Shown: positions 7,295 to 16,910, numbered from the stretch's first letter. The stretch is 64,000 bases of DNA from Lachnospiraceae bacterium (GCA_030527645.1 JAUNAJ010000004.1:62001-126000), one strand, 5' to 3'. Notes: generated from the sequence alone by a model not told the origin. Translations and numbers: made by a program.

Positions 7295-9385
7295 TCAGAC
7301 CACCTTATAGGCTGCAGCTGCAAGGGGCTTCAATGTAAGGATCAGATATCCGTGATCCAGTACTTCCTTCTTTGTTCCCAGAATATAGCCCTCTTCGTTT
7401 GTCTCGATCAGGAGCTCAGCAATCTGTCCCTCTGCCCGACGGTCAATTCCCATTCTCCAGACTGGAATCTCCATGGTTCTTTCCTGTTCGGAGTTATTGA
7501 CTGCCAGTACGATCTGCTCCTTCCCGTTAAAACGACCAAAGGACATGGCATCCTGCTCTGTATTCAGCATCATTACTGAGGAGGTCCGCAGCATGGGGTG
7601 CTCTTTATGCACACGGATCGCTGCCTTATAGAAGGAAATCAGTTCCCTGTCCTCCCGTCCCCAGGGATAGGAACGGCGATTATCAGGATCTGTAAAGCCT
7701 GTCATACCTGCTTCGTCACCGTAGTACAGGGTCGGAGCCCCCGGCCAGAACATCTGGTACATCACCGCTTCCCGAAGTACAGGGATCTTTACATCCTCGG
7801 CTGCCGCCTCGGGACCGAAGTCAGTTACACGACCGCACTTGCGGTTGGTTCTTGTCAGAAATCTTGAGTGGTCATGATTATCCAGCTGATTCATGGCACA
7901 GAGAATAGAGGGCAGTGAATATTCCGCCATATGCCAGCGCATTGCCTCACGATAGCTGATACTGTTTCCGATCAGATCCTGCCGAAACTCATTGCTGTGC
8001 TTCTGCATGCCGGTAAGAAACCAGGTAACCGGCTCCATAAAGGCATCGTAGTTCATGACTGAATCCCACTGATCCCCCTGAAGCCAGGAGCTGGTATCGC
8101 CATAGTGCTCCGCAAGGATCAGGGCATTGGGATTTGCTTTTTTTACAGTAGTTCGGAAATCCCTCCAGAACTGATGATTGAATTCCGGAGAATGACCCAG
8201 ATCTGCCGCCACATCCAGTCTCCAGCCGTCACAGTTATAGGGCGGAGAGACCCACTTGGCGCCGATGCTCAGAATCTTATTCCGCAGCTCCTCCGAGGTC
8301 TCATAGTTCAGCTTCGGAAGAGTATCGTGCCCCCACCAGCCGTCATAGAATTCGTTATAGGGCCAGGAATGTTCGTAAGTAAAATCAAAATATCTGCGAT
8401 AGGGACTGTCTGCAGAAATATAAGCTCCCGGCTCGTATCCGGGCTGATTCTCATAGATCCGCTCCCGATCCATCCATTTATTAAAGGAGCCGCAATGATT
8501 GAACACACCGTCAAGGATGATCTTCATGCCTCTTCTGTGGACCTCTTCCACAAAATCAGCGAAAAACGCATTGCTCGCCTCCAGATTTTCTTTTCTTGTG
8601 ACTCTGGTCTTATATTTCTCCGCATGAGAATTGTTGGTGTCTCCCTCGGCGAGTACTCCCTCCGCATCCACGACGATCTTTCCGATGTGAGGATCCACAT
8701 GATCATAGTCCTGGGTATCATAACGGTGATTAGAAGGAGATACAAATATTGGATTCAGATAGAGGACCTCAATTCCCAGATCCTGCAGATAATCCAGCTT
8801 ATCCCAGATTCCCTGGATATCTCCGCCAAAGAAATTTCCCACATCCATCTCCGTCTTCCCGAAGGCATTCCAGTTTTTCTCTCCGGTCACATGCTGACCG
8901 ATGTAGGCATACTCATGATCCACCACATCGTTGGAGGGATCGCCGTTGTTGAACCGGTCAATATAGATCTGGTACATAACAGCTCCCTTGGACCATTCCG
9001 GAACATGAAATCCCGGATGGATGCAGAAGCTGTGATTGGCATGGAGATCCTTCGTAATACCCAGCTTATTATAGAACATGGACAGACGTCCATGACAGAT
9101 CTCAAAATAGTAGAGCAGGGGGGATTCTCCCACAGAAACATCGATGGCATAGTAATCAAAGCCGTTTTCACTTCTTTCCACACGCATCCGGTCTCTGGTG
9201 GCTCCGCTGATGAAGTAAACCTCATTCACATTATTTCTGGCAGTTCGAAACCGGATAGTCACTGTTTCACCGGGATTCGGTTCAGAAGGAGATCGGAACA
9301 ATTCCGATTCATCACTGAACAGTGCTTCCGTGTTCAAAAAGGGCTGCATCCTCCATGCATATCCATCTGCTCTTTCGTTACTCAT
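7295..9385 (-). CDS. GH13 alpha-glucan hydrolase (neopullulanase/cyclomaltodextrinase type) with N-terminal CBM34-like domain
   Basis: 696 aa, no signal peptide, so probably cytoplasmic breakdown of maltodextrins or cyclodextrins. The N-terminal 130 residues look like the beta-sandwich (CBM34) of neopullulanases. The GH13 barrel begins at WSKGAVMYQIYIDRF (131-145). Region I is DGVFNH (292-297), the nucleophile is in GWRLDVA (Asp391), the acid/base in LAEHYGD (Glu426) and the stabiliser in NHDHSR (Asp505), so the catalytic triad is complete. The C-terminal beta domain ends in LAAAAYKVV. AAGGCGG lies 7 bases before the ATG. The gene stands alone between the tRNAs and ftsH. Exact specificity (pullulan, cyclodextrin or maltose transfer) cannot be read. 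Confidence 0.9.
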   Translation of the reverse strand: MSNERADGYAWRMQPFLNTEALFSDESELFRSPSEPNPGETVTIRFRTARNNVNEVYFISGATRDRMRVERSENGFDYYAIDVSVGESPLLYYFEICHGRLSMFYNKLGITKDLHANHSFCIHPGFHVPEWSKGAVMYQIYIDRFNNGDPSNDVVDHEYAYIGQHVTGEKNWNAFGKTEMDVGNFFGGDIQGIWDKLDYLQDLGIEVLYLNPIFVSPSNHRYDTQDYDHVDPHIGKIVVDAEGVLAEGDTNNSHAEKYKTRVTRKENLEASNAFFADFVEEVHRRGMKIILDGVFNHCGSFNKWMDRERIYENQPGYEPGAYISADSPYRRYFDFTYEHSWPYNEFYDGWWGHDTLPKLNYETSEELRNKILSIGAKWVSPPYNCDGWRLDVAADLGHSPEFNHQFWRDFRTTVKKANPNALILAEHYGDTSSWLQGDQWDSVMNYDAFMEPVTWFLTGMQKHSNEFRQDLIGNSISYREAMRWHMAEYSLPSILCAMNQLDNHDHSRFLTRTNRKCGRVTDFGPEAAAEDVKIPVLREAVMYQMFWPGAPTLYYGDEAGMTGFTDPDNRRSYPWGREDRELISFYKAAIRVHKEHPMLRTSSVMMLNTEQDAMSFGRFNGKEQIVLAVNNSEQERTMEIPVWRMGIDRRAEGQIAELLIETNEEGYILGTKKEVLDHGYLILTLKPLAAAAYKVV

Positions 9386-9654
9386 ATTTTTTCCGCCTTT
9401 ATATTCACTACTTGCTCACCGCATTGAACGCAGTTGAGAAGATTATTCAGAAAGATCGGTGAATTGTCACTGACCTTCCTATATTTTACCCCAATAACGA
9501 AAACTTGTATATACTTCTGGAGAATAAAATGAAGGGAACCGTTACCGCAATCAAATCCAAGCGTTACATTCAGTACATGCATGCCTGCATTCTGCGTCCC
9601 CGATTCCTTTCATATACATACAGAAGAATTTGATACAGAATTCTTTTCAGACGC
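9386..9654. other. Intergenic stretch upstream of the GH13 gene
   Basis: About 270 bases without a supportable gene. On minus it carries the leader of the GH13 gene; a weak promoter-like TAAAAT lies near 9491, but no good -35 box was found. A short plus-strand frame starting ATGAAGGGAACC near 9528 has no homology that I recognise. Confidence 0.4.
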
Positions 9655-9683
9655 AAAAAACAGCGGTCCGGCCGCTGTTTTTT
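9655..9683 (-). terminator. ftsH terminator
   Basis: Symmetrical stem AAAAAACAGCGG / CCGCTGTTTTTT around TCCGG, six bases after the ftsH stop codon on minus. Confidence 0.85.
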
Positions 9684-9688
9684 GTGCA

Positions 9689-11530
9689 TTATTCCTTTCC
9701 TTCAGACGCTTCCTCACGGAAGATCGCTTCAAACTCCTGTCTGTTCAGCTTTTCTTTTTCCAACAGCTGTTTTGTACATTCCTCCAGCACATACCTGTGC
9801 TCCAGGATCAGAGTCTTTGCCTTTTCGTAGCATTCAGCAATGATCTTCTGCACTTCCTCATCGATGGCTGCAGATACCTGCTCACTGTAGTTTTTTGTAT
9901 GACCCCAGTCTCTTCCGATAAATACCTCATCCGAATCATCCCCATAGGCAACAAGACCGAGTTTTTCGGACATGCCATACTTTGTGACCATAGCTCTGGC
10001 AGTTGCTGTTGCCTGCTTGATATCCTGCGATGCTCCGGTGGTGATATCATCAAACACCAGCTCCTCAGCTGCGCGGCCGCCCAGGCTGACAATGATATGC
10101 TGCAGCATCTTTCCTCTGGTGTTAAACATGGTGTCATGCTCCGGCTGGGGCATGGTATAGCCGGCAGCACCGGGACCTGTAGGAATAATGGAAATTGTAT
10201 AGACAGCCTCCATATCCGGCAGCACATGAAACAGAATGGCATGTCCGGTCTCATGGTAAGCAGTGATCCGTTTCTCCTTCTCCGAAATCACCCGGCTTCG
10301 TTTTTCCGTACCGATTCCCACCATGATAAAGGCATCCTTAATATCAGACTGACGGATAAAGGCTCTCTCTTCCTTTGCAGCACGGATAGCAGCCTCATTC
10401 ATAAGGTTTTCCAGCTCTGCTCCGGTAAATCCGGCTGTTGTCTGGGCGATTGCCTTCAGATCCACATCATCACCCAGGGGTTTTTCCCTGGTATGAACCC
10501 GAAGAATTTCTTCCCGTCCCAAAACATCCGGTCTTCCAACCATTACCTTTCTGTCAAATCGTCCCGGTCGCAGAATCGCCGGATCCAGAATATCCACACG
10601 ATTTGTCGCAGCCATTACAATGATGCCTTCATTGACTCCGAAGCCGTCCATCTCTACCAGCAGCTGGTTCAGGGTCTGCTCCCTCTCATCGTGTCCGCCG
10701 CCCATACCGGTTCCTCTCTGTCTTGCAACAGCATCGATCTCGTCAATGAACACGATACAGGGAGCATTTGCCTTGGCACTCTGGAACAGATCCCTGACAC
10801 GGGATGCACCCACACCGACGAACATCTCCACAAAGTCAGATCCTGAGATTGAAAAAAATGCAACGCCCGCCTCACCTGCCACTGCTTTTGCAAGCAATGT
10901 TTTACCGGTTCCCGGAGGACCTACAAGAAGCATGCCCTTGGGGATTCTTGCTCCCACCTTAGTATACTTTCCCGGATTTCTCAGGAAATCCACTACAGAC
11001 TGCAGATCTTCTTTCTCTTCCCGTAAGCCTGCCACATCGTCGAAGGTGATTTGTTTATCGCTGTCCGATGCCATGCGGTGTCTGCTCTTTCCAAAGTTCA
11101 TCATCTTATTGTTGCTGCCGCCGCCCCCTCCGGAAGAGCGGGTCATAACAGACAGCACAACCACGAAGATCACCACTGACAGAAGCACCGGCAGGATCAC
11201 AGTTTCAAGAACAGTGCTGGTGGATACAGCTGAGACCATGTAGGAAATATTCATCTCCGTGAGATACTCCTCCGCCTGGACCACATCACTGACCGTTACC
11301 TTTTTTCCGGTTCCGTCCTTCAGGGTATAGCGGATCTGGCCGGTGGGAACAGCGGAACTCTGTATCACCTCCGCGCTGACGATCTCACCGTTTTCCGCCT
11401 CCGTCTGAAATTGTCTCTGACTCACCTCCTCTGTCGATTGGAACAGGCTCCGCGAATAAAACAGGTACGCGAGCAATGCCACCACAACAAGTCCGTAGAG
11501 AACAAGTCCTCTGTAATTATTTTTCTGCAA
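9689..11530 (-). CDS. ftsH: ATP-dependent zinc metalloprotease FtsH
   Basis: 613 aa membrane-anchored AAA+ protease that degrades misfolded membrane and regulatory proteins. Two membrane segments (about 8-26 and 106-130) flank an extracytoplasmic domain. Then come a Gly-rich linker (134-138), Walker A GPPGTGKT (204-211), Walker B FIDEIDA (261-267), the second region of homology with RPGRFDR, and the protease motif HETGH (426-430). The start is TTG (11530) with AAGGAGAG seven bases upstream; no better ATG exists nearby. It is last in the tilS-hpt-ftsH cluster, an order conserved across Firmicutes. The C-terminus is acidic and lysine-rich. Confidence 0.97.
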   Translation of the reverse strand: MQKNNYRGLVLYGLVVVALLAYLFYSRSLFQSTEEVSQRQFQTEAENGEIVSAEVIQSSAVPTGQIRYTLKDGTGKKVTVSDVVQAEEYLTEMNISYMVSAVSTSTVLETVILPVLLSVVIFVVVLSVMTRSSGGGGGSNNKMMNFGKSRHRMASDSDKQITFDDVAGLREEKEDLQSVVDFLRNPGKYTKVGARIPKGMLLVGPPGTGKTLLAKAVAGEAGVAFFSISGSDFVEMFVGVGASRVRDLFQSAKANAPCIVFIDEIDAVARQRGTGMGGGHDEREQTLNQLLVEMDGFGVNEGIIVMAATNRVDILDPAILRPGRFDRKVMVGRPDVLGREEILRVHTREKPLGDDVDLKAIAQTTAGFTGAELENLMNEAAIRAAKEERAFIRQSDIKDAFIMVGIGTEKRSRVISEKEKRITAYHETGHAILFHVLPDMEAVYTISIIPTGPGAAGYTMPQPEHDTMFNTRGKMLQHIIVSLGGRAAEELVFDDITTGASQDIKQATATARAMVTKYGMSEKLGLVAYGDDSDEVFIGRDWGHTKNYSEQVSAAIDEEVQKIIAECYEKAKTLILEHRYVLEECTKQLLEKEKLNRQEFEAIFREEASEGKE

Positions 11531-11557
11531 GAAATTACTCTCCTTTATTTCCTAGTT

Positions 11558-12091
11558 TTACTGTTCGTCCAGTTCCACTACACCGATATAGGGAAGATTC
11601 CGGTACTTCTGCGCATAATCCAGACCACAGCCGACAACAAACTCGTCGGGAATGCGAAATCCGCAGTAATCCACCTTTACATCATCCACCACCCGGCGGT
11701 CCGGCTTGTCCAGAAGAGTACAGAGCCGGATACTGGCAGGCTTTCTTGCGTACAGGATCTCCTTCAGATGACTGAGGGTTCTTCCTGTGTCGATGATATC
11801 CTCCACGATCAGGACATCCTTTCCCTCCAGCGGCTCATCCAGATCCTTAACGATTTTTACGATTCCCTTTGATACAGTGCCGTTTCCGTAGCTGGAAACG
11901 GACATGAAGTCCATAGTAACGGGTACAGTGATCCGTTTAGACAGATCGATCATCATGAAGGAGCCTCCCTTCAGAATACCGATGATATGGACGGTTTTGC
12001 CCTCATAATCTCTTGAGATCTGCTCTCCCAGAGCCTGAATTCTCTTCTGAACATCTTCTTCACTGATCAGTTCTCTGATTCTTTCACTCAT
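11558..12091 (-). CDS. hpt: Hypoxanthine phosphoribosyltransferase
   Basis: 177 aa purine-salvage enzyme joining PRPP to hypoxanthine or guanine. The PRPP-binding signature VLIVEDIIDTGRTL (94-107) is intact, as is the LKGGSFMM loop near 40-47. The ATG has GGAGG six bases upstream, and the gene overlaps the end of tilS by 8 bases, suggesting translational coupling. The tilS-hpt-ftsH order is the standard Firmicute arrangement, where Hpt and TilS can also affect ftsH expression (known in Bacillus; not shown here). Confidence 0.96.
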   Translation of the reverse strand: MSERIRELISEEDVQKRIQALGEQISRDYEGKTVHIIGILKGGSFMMIDLSKRITVPVTMDFMSVSSYGNGTVSKGIVKIVKDLDEPLEGKDVLIVEDIIDTGRTLSHLKEILYARKPASIRLCTLLDKPDRRVVDDVKVDYCGFRIPDEFVVGCGLDYAQKYRNLPYIGVVELDEQ

Positions 12092-13487
12092 TGTCTTCCT
12101 CCGATACGGTTATTTTCAATACACGCCTTGTCTGTTCTGTGATCTTACAGCTTTCACTGATACGATGTCCGATCACCCAGAAAATTTCAGATCCTGACGC
12201 AAGCAGAGGGATGCTCTCTCTCTCTTCCACAGGTATCTTTTCGTCAATCAGGTAGGATTTCAGTTTTTTTCTGCCACCGGTCTTTGCGGTCACAAGAAAG
12301 TCACCCGCTCTTCTGGTTCTGAACACCAGACACGAACTTATTCTATCATAATCCATCCACTTCGTGAATGTTTTTTCAGGTATTTCAGAGGGCACCTCAT
12401 CCAGCAGCTCGCAGCAGATCCTTCGCCCCCCAAAAGAATAGATTTCGGAGCCATGAACCTCAATCTGCACCTGAACAGATTCTGTTTCATACTCCTGATC
12501 CGGCTTGTCCTCACATTTTCTAAAAAGAATCAGCTCTTTCCCGCTCCTGACAGCCGCTGTGCCTCCGGGAAGGGAATAGCGCCTTCCACCTGTACCTGTC
12601 AGAAGATCCTTCAGCTGCCGCAGCTGCTCCCTGCCGATATTTTCCCTGTGTCCACAGGCAGCCGATACCGCAGAGTGCAGAACCAATCGCTGCAGCACCG
12701 GATCTGAAGCCAGCAGATCCTCACTTACAAAAATCCTTCCCTGCTCTCTTCGGACGCACCGATCAAAGACCGGTGCGGCAAGCTCTTTCAGGAAACGATC
12801 TGTGTCGGCAAAATCCTCTGCGGCCTCTGCAATATGAGCAAGGCTCTGTGCATTGACTTTCCTCTCCAGAACAGGCATGATCTGATGACGGATACAGTTT
12901 CTTGTATAGTGATCTGTGAGATTGCTGCTGTCCATGCGGTACGAGACTCCTTCCTGCTTCAGGTATTCCAGGATTTCCTCCTTCCCCGCAAACAGAAGCG
13001 GATGGATGATACTGCCCTGCAGAGGCCGGATTCCGGAAAGACCTGCCAGAGAGCTGCCTCTTGCCAGACGGAACAGCACGGTCTCTGCCTGATCATTCCT
13101 GTGATGAGCAAGTGCTGTTTTCCGGATGCCGTACTGTTCCATGGAGATCTGAAATGCCTCCATCCGCACACTGCGGCCGGCTTCCTCAATCCCCATCCGT
13201 TTCTCTGCCGCAATTTTCTCCACCGGATAGGAAAAGCACTGCAGAGGAATCCCTCTCTCCTCGCAGAATTGTTCTGCAAAGCACTGATCCTCCTCGCTCT
13301 CCCGGCCTCGAAGACGGTGATTTACATGAACTGCCCTGACAGAAAAGCCATGCAGCTCCCCCAGCCTCTTCAGAAGAAGCAGCAGGCAGACAGAATCCGA
13401 ACCTCCCGAGAAGCCGACCTGAACTGATTCCCCCGGAAGGAGCAGTTTATTTGACGTGATATAGTTCCATGTATTTTTCAGGAGCAT
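12084..13487 (-). CDS. tilS: tRNA(Ile)-lysidine synthetase
   Basis: 467 aa from the chosen start. It modifies C34 of tRNA-Ile(CAU) to lysidine so that AUA is read as Ile; the gene is essential in most bacteria. The PP-loop SGGSDS lies at 27-32, followed by the N-type ATPase domain (HHRNDQAET), a central helical domain, and the C-terminal TilS domain (ending in a GHRISES region). I chose ATG 13487 because GGGAGG lies six bases upstream. An extension to 13538 would run through the divIC terminator hairpin and has no ribosome site. It overlaps hpt. Confidence 0.95.
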   Translation of the reverse strand: MLLKNTWNYITSNKLLLPGESVQVGFSGGSDSVCLLLLLKRLGELHGFSVRAVHVNHRLRGRESEEDQCFAEQFCEERGIPLQCFSYPVEKIAAEKRMGIEEAGRSVRMEAFQISMEQYGIRKTALAHHRNDQAETVLFRLARGSSLAGLSGIRPLQGSIIHPLLFAGKEEILEYLKQEGVSYRMDSSNLTDHYTRNCIRHQIMPVLERKVNAQSLAHIAEAAEDFADTDRFLKELAAPVFDRCVRREQGRIFVSEDLLASDPVLQRLVLHSAVSAACGHRENIGREQLRQLKDLLTGTGGRRYSLPGGTAAVRSGKELILFRKCEDKPDQEYETESVQVQIEVHGSEIYSFGGRRICCELLDEVPSEIPEKTFTKWMDYDRISSCLVFRTRRAGDFLVTAKTGGRKKLKSYLIDEKIPVEERESIPLLASGSEIFWVIGHRISESCKITEQTRRVLKITVSEEDNE

Positions 13488-13509
13488 ACAGATCCTCCCT
13501 TGCATTCTG

Positions 13510-13549
13510 AAAAGACCTGCATGTCCGTTTTCGGACATGCAGGTCTTTT
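13510..13549 (-). terminator. Terminator between divIC and tilS
   Basis: Very strong stem AAAAGACCTGCATGTCCG / CGGACATGCAGGTCTTTT with a TTTT loop. It lies only 23 bases upstream of the tilS start, so tilS needs read-through or a promoter hidden in this stretch. Confidence 0.85.
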
Positions 13550-13550
13550 A

Positions 13551-13865
13551 TTACTCCTCTTTGAAAATGATCTCTCCATCCTTGATCATGCCAAGCTTAT
13601 CCTTTGCAGTCTTCTCAACATATTCCTGGCTCTGCATATATTCCTCCAGCTCCTGAATATCCTGCGTTCTCTGCGTTTCTTCCTCTTGTGCCTGCGTCAG
13701 CTGGCTGATTTTTGTTTCATTGGATGTAATCTGTTTCTGCATCCTCTGTTCCAGAAACAGAAGAGCCACCAGCAGCACCAGCACGATTACAAAAATCATC
13801 ACCATTGCCGCATTATTCCGTTGTAATTGTATGATTCTTTTTCGCTTTCCTGTCTTTGCCGGCAT
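13551..13865 (-). CDS. divIC: Septum formation initiator (DivIC/FtsB family)
   Basis: 104 aa bitopic membrane protein of the divisome. A basic cytoplasmic N-terminus (KTGKRKRI) precedes one membrane segment (about 20-38), then an extracellular coiled coil (about 39-78) rich in Gln/Glu and a short C-terminal domain with the family's EYVEKTAKDKLGMIKDGE ending. AGGAG lies seven bases upstream of the ATG. It lies in the hup-rqcP-divIC cluster. In spore-forming relatives yabP and yabQ separate rqcP from divIC; here only 46 bases separate them. Confidence 0.9.
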   Translation of the reverse strand: MPAKTGKRKRIIQLQRNNAAMVMIFVIVLVLLVALLFLEQRMQKQITSNETKISQLTQAQEEETQRTQDIQELEEYMQSQEYVEKTAKDKLGMIKDGEIIFKEE

Positions 13866-13911
13866 TGCTGTTCTCCTGCAGCTGACTTACGTAAACAGCC
13901 GCGCTCACTTG

Positions 13912-14151
13912 TCAAAGATATCGGTATAATTCCTGGGCTTCCTCCTTGCGAACCGTCTCCTGCACATTCAGAACCTCTACCTTAACAGATCTTGTTCCGA
14001 ACTGTATCTCCAGCACATCGCCGGCCTTTACATGGGCAGAAGCCTTTGCAGGCTTGTCGTTGATCAATACGCGTCCCGCGTCACAGGCCTCATTAGCCAC
14101 CGTACGCCGCTTGATCAGTCTGGATACCTTCAGATATTTATCAAGTCTCAT
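13912..14151 (-). CDS. rqcP: RqcP/YabO-type S4-domain RNA-binding protein
   Basis: 79 aa, essentially one S4 domain (MRLDKYLKVSRLIKRR, GRVLINDKPAKASAHVKAGD). RqcP works with RqcH in ribosome-associated quality control, stabilising P-site tRNA during poly-alanine tailing of stalled peptides; it is related to heat-shock protein Hsp15. It follows hup by nine bases, and the ribosome site AGAGG lies only three bases before the ATG, overlapping the hup stop region, so coupling is likely. Confidence 0.92.
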   Translation of the reverse strand: MRLDKYLKVSRLIKRRTVANEACDAGRVLINDKPAKASAHVKAGDVLEIQFGTRSVKVEVLNVQETVRKEEAQELYRYL

Positions 14152-14160
14152 GAACCTCTA

Positions 14161-14433
14161 TCAGTTCAGCTGATCTTTCAGAGCTTTTCCTGCTTTGAAT
14201 TTCGGATTTTTTGAAGCAGCGATCTGCATGGTCTCACCAGTCTGAGGATTGCGTCCCTCTCTTGCTGCTCTCTCGCTGATCTCGAATGTACCGAATCCTA
14301 CCAGCTGTACCTTCTCACCTTTCTTTAATTCTTCAGTAACAGTCTCAACAAATGCTTTTAAAGCTGCCTCACTGTCCTTTTTTGAGATTCCCGCTTTTTC
14401 AGCAATCGCTGCAATTAATTCTGTCTTGTTCAT
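14161..14433 (-). CDS. hup: HU-family DNA-binding protein
   Basis: 90 aa, standard HU length. The signature [20 protein letters not shown] contains the DNA-intercalating beta arm with Arg-Asn-Pro, and the N-terminal [15 protein letters not shown] is typical. It compacts and bends DNA as a homodimer. AGGAGG lies eight bases upstream of the ATG. First gene of the hup-rqcP-divIC unit, with its own strong promoter. Confidence 0.97.
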   Translation of the reverse strand: MNKTELIAAIAEKAGISKKDSEAALKAFVETVTEELKKGEKVQLVGFGTFEISERAAREGRNPQTGETMQIAASKNPKFKAGKALKDQLN

Positions 14434-14468
14434 TGAATAGACCTCCTGTTTTCACTATAATAATACTC

Positions 14469-14497
14469 GTTATAACCTTGACCGGACTATTTGTCAA
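14469..14497 (-). promoter_or_regulatory. hup promoter
   Basis: Minus-strand TTGACA (14497-14492)-N17-TATAAC (14474-14469), about 35 bases before the start codon. Confidence 0.85.
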
Positions 14498-14636
14498 TAA
14501 TTTCCCTGTCAGCCACATCATTATAACCCATCCTTTCCAAAAAGAAAATGCTTTATTATCGAAAAATGCCCATATTTCCCGAAAAATCGTGTTGTCACAC
14601 GCCAGCATGACGAGCCGGTATCCTCATATCCCTCAT

Positions 14637-14650
14637 CCGTGAACTGTAAC
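14637..14650. repeat. Half copy of the dispersed CAGTTCACGG element
   Basis: CCGTGAACTGTAAC on plus (reverse complement GTTACAGTTCACGG), identical to one arm of the 4596 palindrome. It lies between hup and the proS promoter. Confidence 0.6.
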
Positions 14651-14679
14651 ATCCTTCTTTCTGTATTCTTATTTTTTTC

Positions 14680-14709
14680 TTGACAGCATTTCGCACGATA
14701 TACTAGAAT
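14680..14709 (+). promoter_or_regulatory. proS promoter
   Basis: TTGACA (14680-14685), 18-base spacer, TAGAAT (14704-14709). It would start the T-box leader near 14716. Confidence 0.7.
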
Positions 14710-14715
14710 ATATAC

Positions 14716-14926
14716 CAGCATTGATGAGAGACAGTAAACAGAGCCTTCCGGCTCAGAGAGGGAGTGGCCGGTGCAAATTCCCGCGGAAGTCTGTTGAACC
14801 GGGCTCGGAGCTTACAGCAGAATACAAAAGTGAACCGCCCTGTTTTCGGACGGTTAACAAGGGTGGTACCGCCGATAACTGATTGATCGGTCCCTTAATT
14901 CTCTTTTGAGAGTTAAGGGACCTTTT
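14716..14926 (+). promoter_or_regulatory. T-box leader (proline) of proS
   Basis: The conserved T-box AACAAGGGTGGTACCGCC lies at 14856-14874, followed by the intrinsic terminator (14889-14926: GGTCCCTTAA / TTAAGGGACC, then TTTT). The stem I region (14730-14805) includes GAACCGGGCTCGG, where CCG would be a proline specifier next to the GAGCC/GGCTC stem. Uncharged tRNA-Pro binding should favour the antiterminator and switch proS on. T-box and terminator are seen; the specifier is inferred. Confidence 0.92.
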
Positions 14927-14930
14927 GTTA

Positions 14931-14943
14931 TTCACGGGGTGAA
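14931..14943. repeat. Copy of the dispersed TTCACGGG element
   Basis: Small palindrome TTCAC-GGG-GTGAA between the T-box terminator and the proS ribosome site. Confidence 0.5.
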
Positions 14944-14975
14944 CAGTTAATTATGTATGAAGGAGGAATGCAATC

Positions 14976-16733
14976 ATGAAACTGAAACATTTAGTAGGTG
15001 ACCGCTTCAAGGAGCGTCCATCGGATTGTGTCATTGAAAGCCACGCGCTTTCCGTACGGGGAGGCTATGTAAAATACGTTGCGAACGGAATCTATTCTCT
15101 CTACCCGCCAATGAAGCGGATCACTGCAAAAATTGAGACCATTATCCGGCAGGAGATGGATTCTGCAGATTGTCAGGAGGTTCTCTTCCCTGTAGTTCTC
15201 CCCGGAACACTCTGGGAGGAATCCGGTCGTTTTACCAGCGTTGGCGAGGAGCTGCTCCGATTCAAGGACAGAAACGATTCCTCCATGGTACTGGGAATGA
15301 CCCACGAAGAGGCTGCAGTTCAGCTGGTGCGGGAATATGGTCAGACCTATGCAAAATATCCCTTTGCTATCTACCAGATCCAGACGAAATTCCGTGATGA
15401 GGCAAGACCGCGTGCAGGTCTGATCCGTGTCCGTGAATTTACCATGAAGGATGCCTATTCCTTCCACACCTCTCAGGAAGACCTGGAGAAGTACTATGGT
15501 GTAATGGCAAATTCCTATGACCGTATCTTTGCCCGGGCCGGAATCCCTGAAACAATATCTGTAAAATCCGATTCCGGAATGATCGGCGGAAGTGTTTCTC
15601 ATGAATACATGCTGCTTGTAGATGCCGGCGAGGATTCCATTGTCCTCTGCGATGACTGCGGCTACAGCGCTAATATGGAGGCGGCAGAAACATCCGTTGA
15701 CAATACCGGCTGCTCCCCGGCTGCTGAATTGACAAAGGTTCTGACTCCGGAATGCAAAACCATTGAGGATGTCTGTAAGTTCCTGAACAGTCCTGTGGAG
15801 GAATCCTGCAAGGCAGTCATGTATCAGAAAAACCTCACCGATGAATACGTAGTTGTATTTACAAGGGGAGATTATGAAGTAAACGAGACCAAGCTCTGCA
15901 ATTATCTGGGCGAAAAGGTGCATCCGGCTGTGATCACGGAGGACTGCGGTCTGGTTGCCGGCTTCTGCGGACCTTACAACCAGAATGCAGACTGCCAGAT
16001 CATCTACGATAAATCTCTGATGGGAATCGAAAGCCTGTGCTGCGGCGCAAATGAGGAAAACTATCACTACACCGGTCTGAACATCAAACGCGATATCGGC
16101 GATGTGGAGTATGTGGATGTCTCCAAGATCAAGAACGGCGGAATCTGCCCCTGCTGCGGAAAGAAAACCATCCGGATCAGCCGTGGTATCGAGGTTGGCA
16201 ACATCTTCCAGCTGGGAAGTAAATATTCTCAGTCCATGGGAATGACCTATACCGATGAGGACGGAACAGTTAAGACTCCTGTTATGGGCTGCTATGGCAT
16301 CGGTGTCGGTCGTCTTGCTGCTTCTGTAATGGAGGCAAAGCGTGATGATTTCGGTCCGATCTGGCCAATCTCCATCGCACCGTGGCAGGTACACCTGTGC
16401 TGCATGCGTGTAGATAAAGAAGACTGCAAAGCAGCTTCCGATAAGATCTACAGTGATCTGCAGGCTGCCGGTGTTGAAGTGATCTATGATGACAGAAAGG
16501 TTCGTGCCGGTGCCATGTTCGCCGATGCTGACCTTCTGGGTGTTCCGGTCCGAATCACCGTGGGACCGAAGAATCTGGCAAATGGTCAGGTCGAGCTCTC
16601 CACCAGAGATAAACGTGTCTCAAAGCTTGTCAATGTTGAGGAGATCCACGCTGAGGTAACTGCGCTGATCGCTGAGCTGTATGCCGAGATCAACGCAAAG
16701 GTACCGGCGAAAATCACCTCTGGCTGGGATTGA
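14976..16733 (+). CDS. proS: Prolyl-tRNA synthetase (bacterial type with editing domain)
   Basis: 585 aa class II synthetase charging tRNA-Pro. Motif 2 is in TKFRDEARPRAGLIR (about 135-150), and motif 3 includes GCYGIGVGR. Between them an INS editing domain (about 215-400) would clear Ala-tRNA-Pro, making this the bacterial rather than the archaeal/eukaryotic-type enzyme. The C-terminal anticodon-binding domain follows from about 465. The ribosome site GAAGGAGGA lies just upstream of ATG 14976. It is the only plus-strand gene in the first 22 kb, controlled by the T-box leader. Confidence 0.97.
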   Translation: MKLKHLVGDRFKERPSDCVIESHALSVRGGYVKYVANGIYSLYPPMKRITAKIETIIRQEMDSADCQEVLFPVVLPGTLWEESGRFTSVGEELLRFKDRNDSSMVLGMTHEEAAVQLVREYGQTYAKYPFAIYQIQTKFRDEARPRAGLIRVREFTMKDAYSFHTSQEDLEKYYGVMANSYDRIFARAGIPETISVKSDSGMIGGSVSHEYMLLVDAGEDSIVLCDDCGYSANMEAAETSVDNTGCSPAAELTKVLTPECKTIEDVCKFLNSPVEESCKAVMYQKNLTDEYVVVFTRGDYEVNETKLCNYLGEKVHPAVITEDCGLVAGFCGPYNQNADCQIIYDKSLMGIESLCCGANEENYHYTGLNIKRDIGDVEYVDVSKIKNGGICPCCGKKTIRISRGIEVGNIFQLGSKYSQSMGMTYTDEDGTVKTPVMGCYGIGVGRLAASVMEAKRDDFGPIWPISIAPWQVHLCCMRVDKEDCKAASDKIYSDLQAAGVEVIYDDRKVRAGAMFADADLLGVPVRITVGPKNLANGQVELSTRDKRVSKLVNVEEIHAEVTALIAELYAEINAKVPAKITSGWD

Positions 16734-16805
16734 GGATCCTGTACCTGCAAGTGCATCTGCAGTGATATCGAGGTAACAATGTTCGTATCCCCGGCCGAAC
16801 AATAC

Positions 16806-16850
16806 AAAAAACGGCACACCGGTTCAGGTTTGGAACCGGTGTGCCGTTCT
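16806..16850. terminator. Bidirectional terminator between proS and the dCMP deaminase gene
   Basis: Stem AACGGCACACCGGTTC / GAACCGGTGTGCCGTT flanked by A-rich and T-rich sides. It serves the convergent proS (+) and deaminase (-) genes. Confidence 0.85.
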
Positions 16851-16910
16851 TCTTACTTAAAATACAATCCAGAAATATTCAGGCTTCTTTACTCTTTCCG
16901 AATCAGGAAT

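Noticed and set aside
9581..10846. 421-codon open frame on plus across ftsH
   Set aside because: Antisense shadow of ftsH; it begins inside the ftsH terminator region and has no domain.
13488..13538. 17-codon upstream extension of tilS
   Set aside because: It overlaps the divIC terminator hairpin and lacks a ribosome site, while the internal ATG has GGGAGG at ideal spacing.
14991..16394. 467-codon open frame on minus across proS
   Set aside because: Antisense to a certain proS with a T-box leader; no ribosome site or homology.
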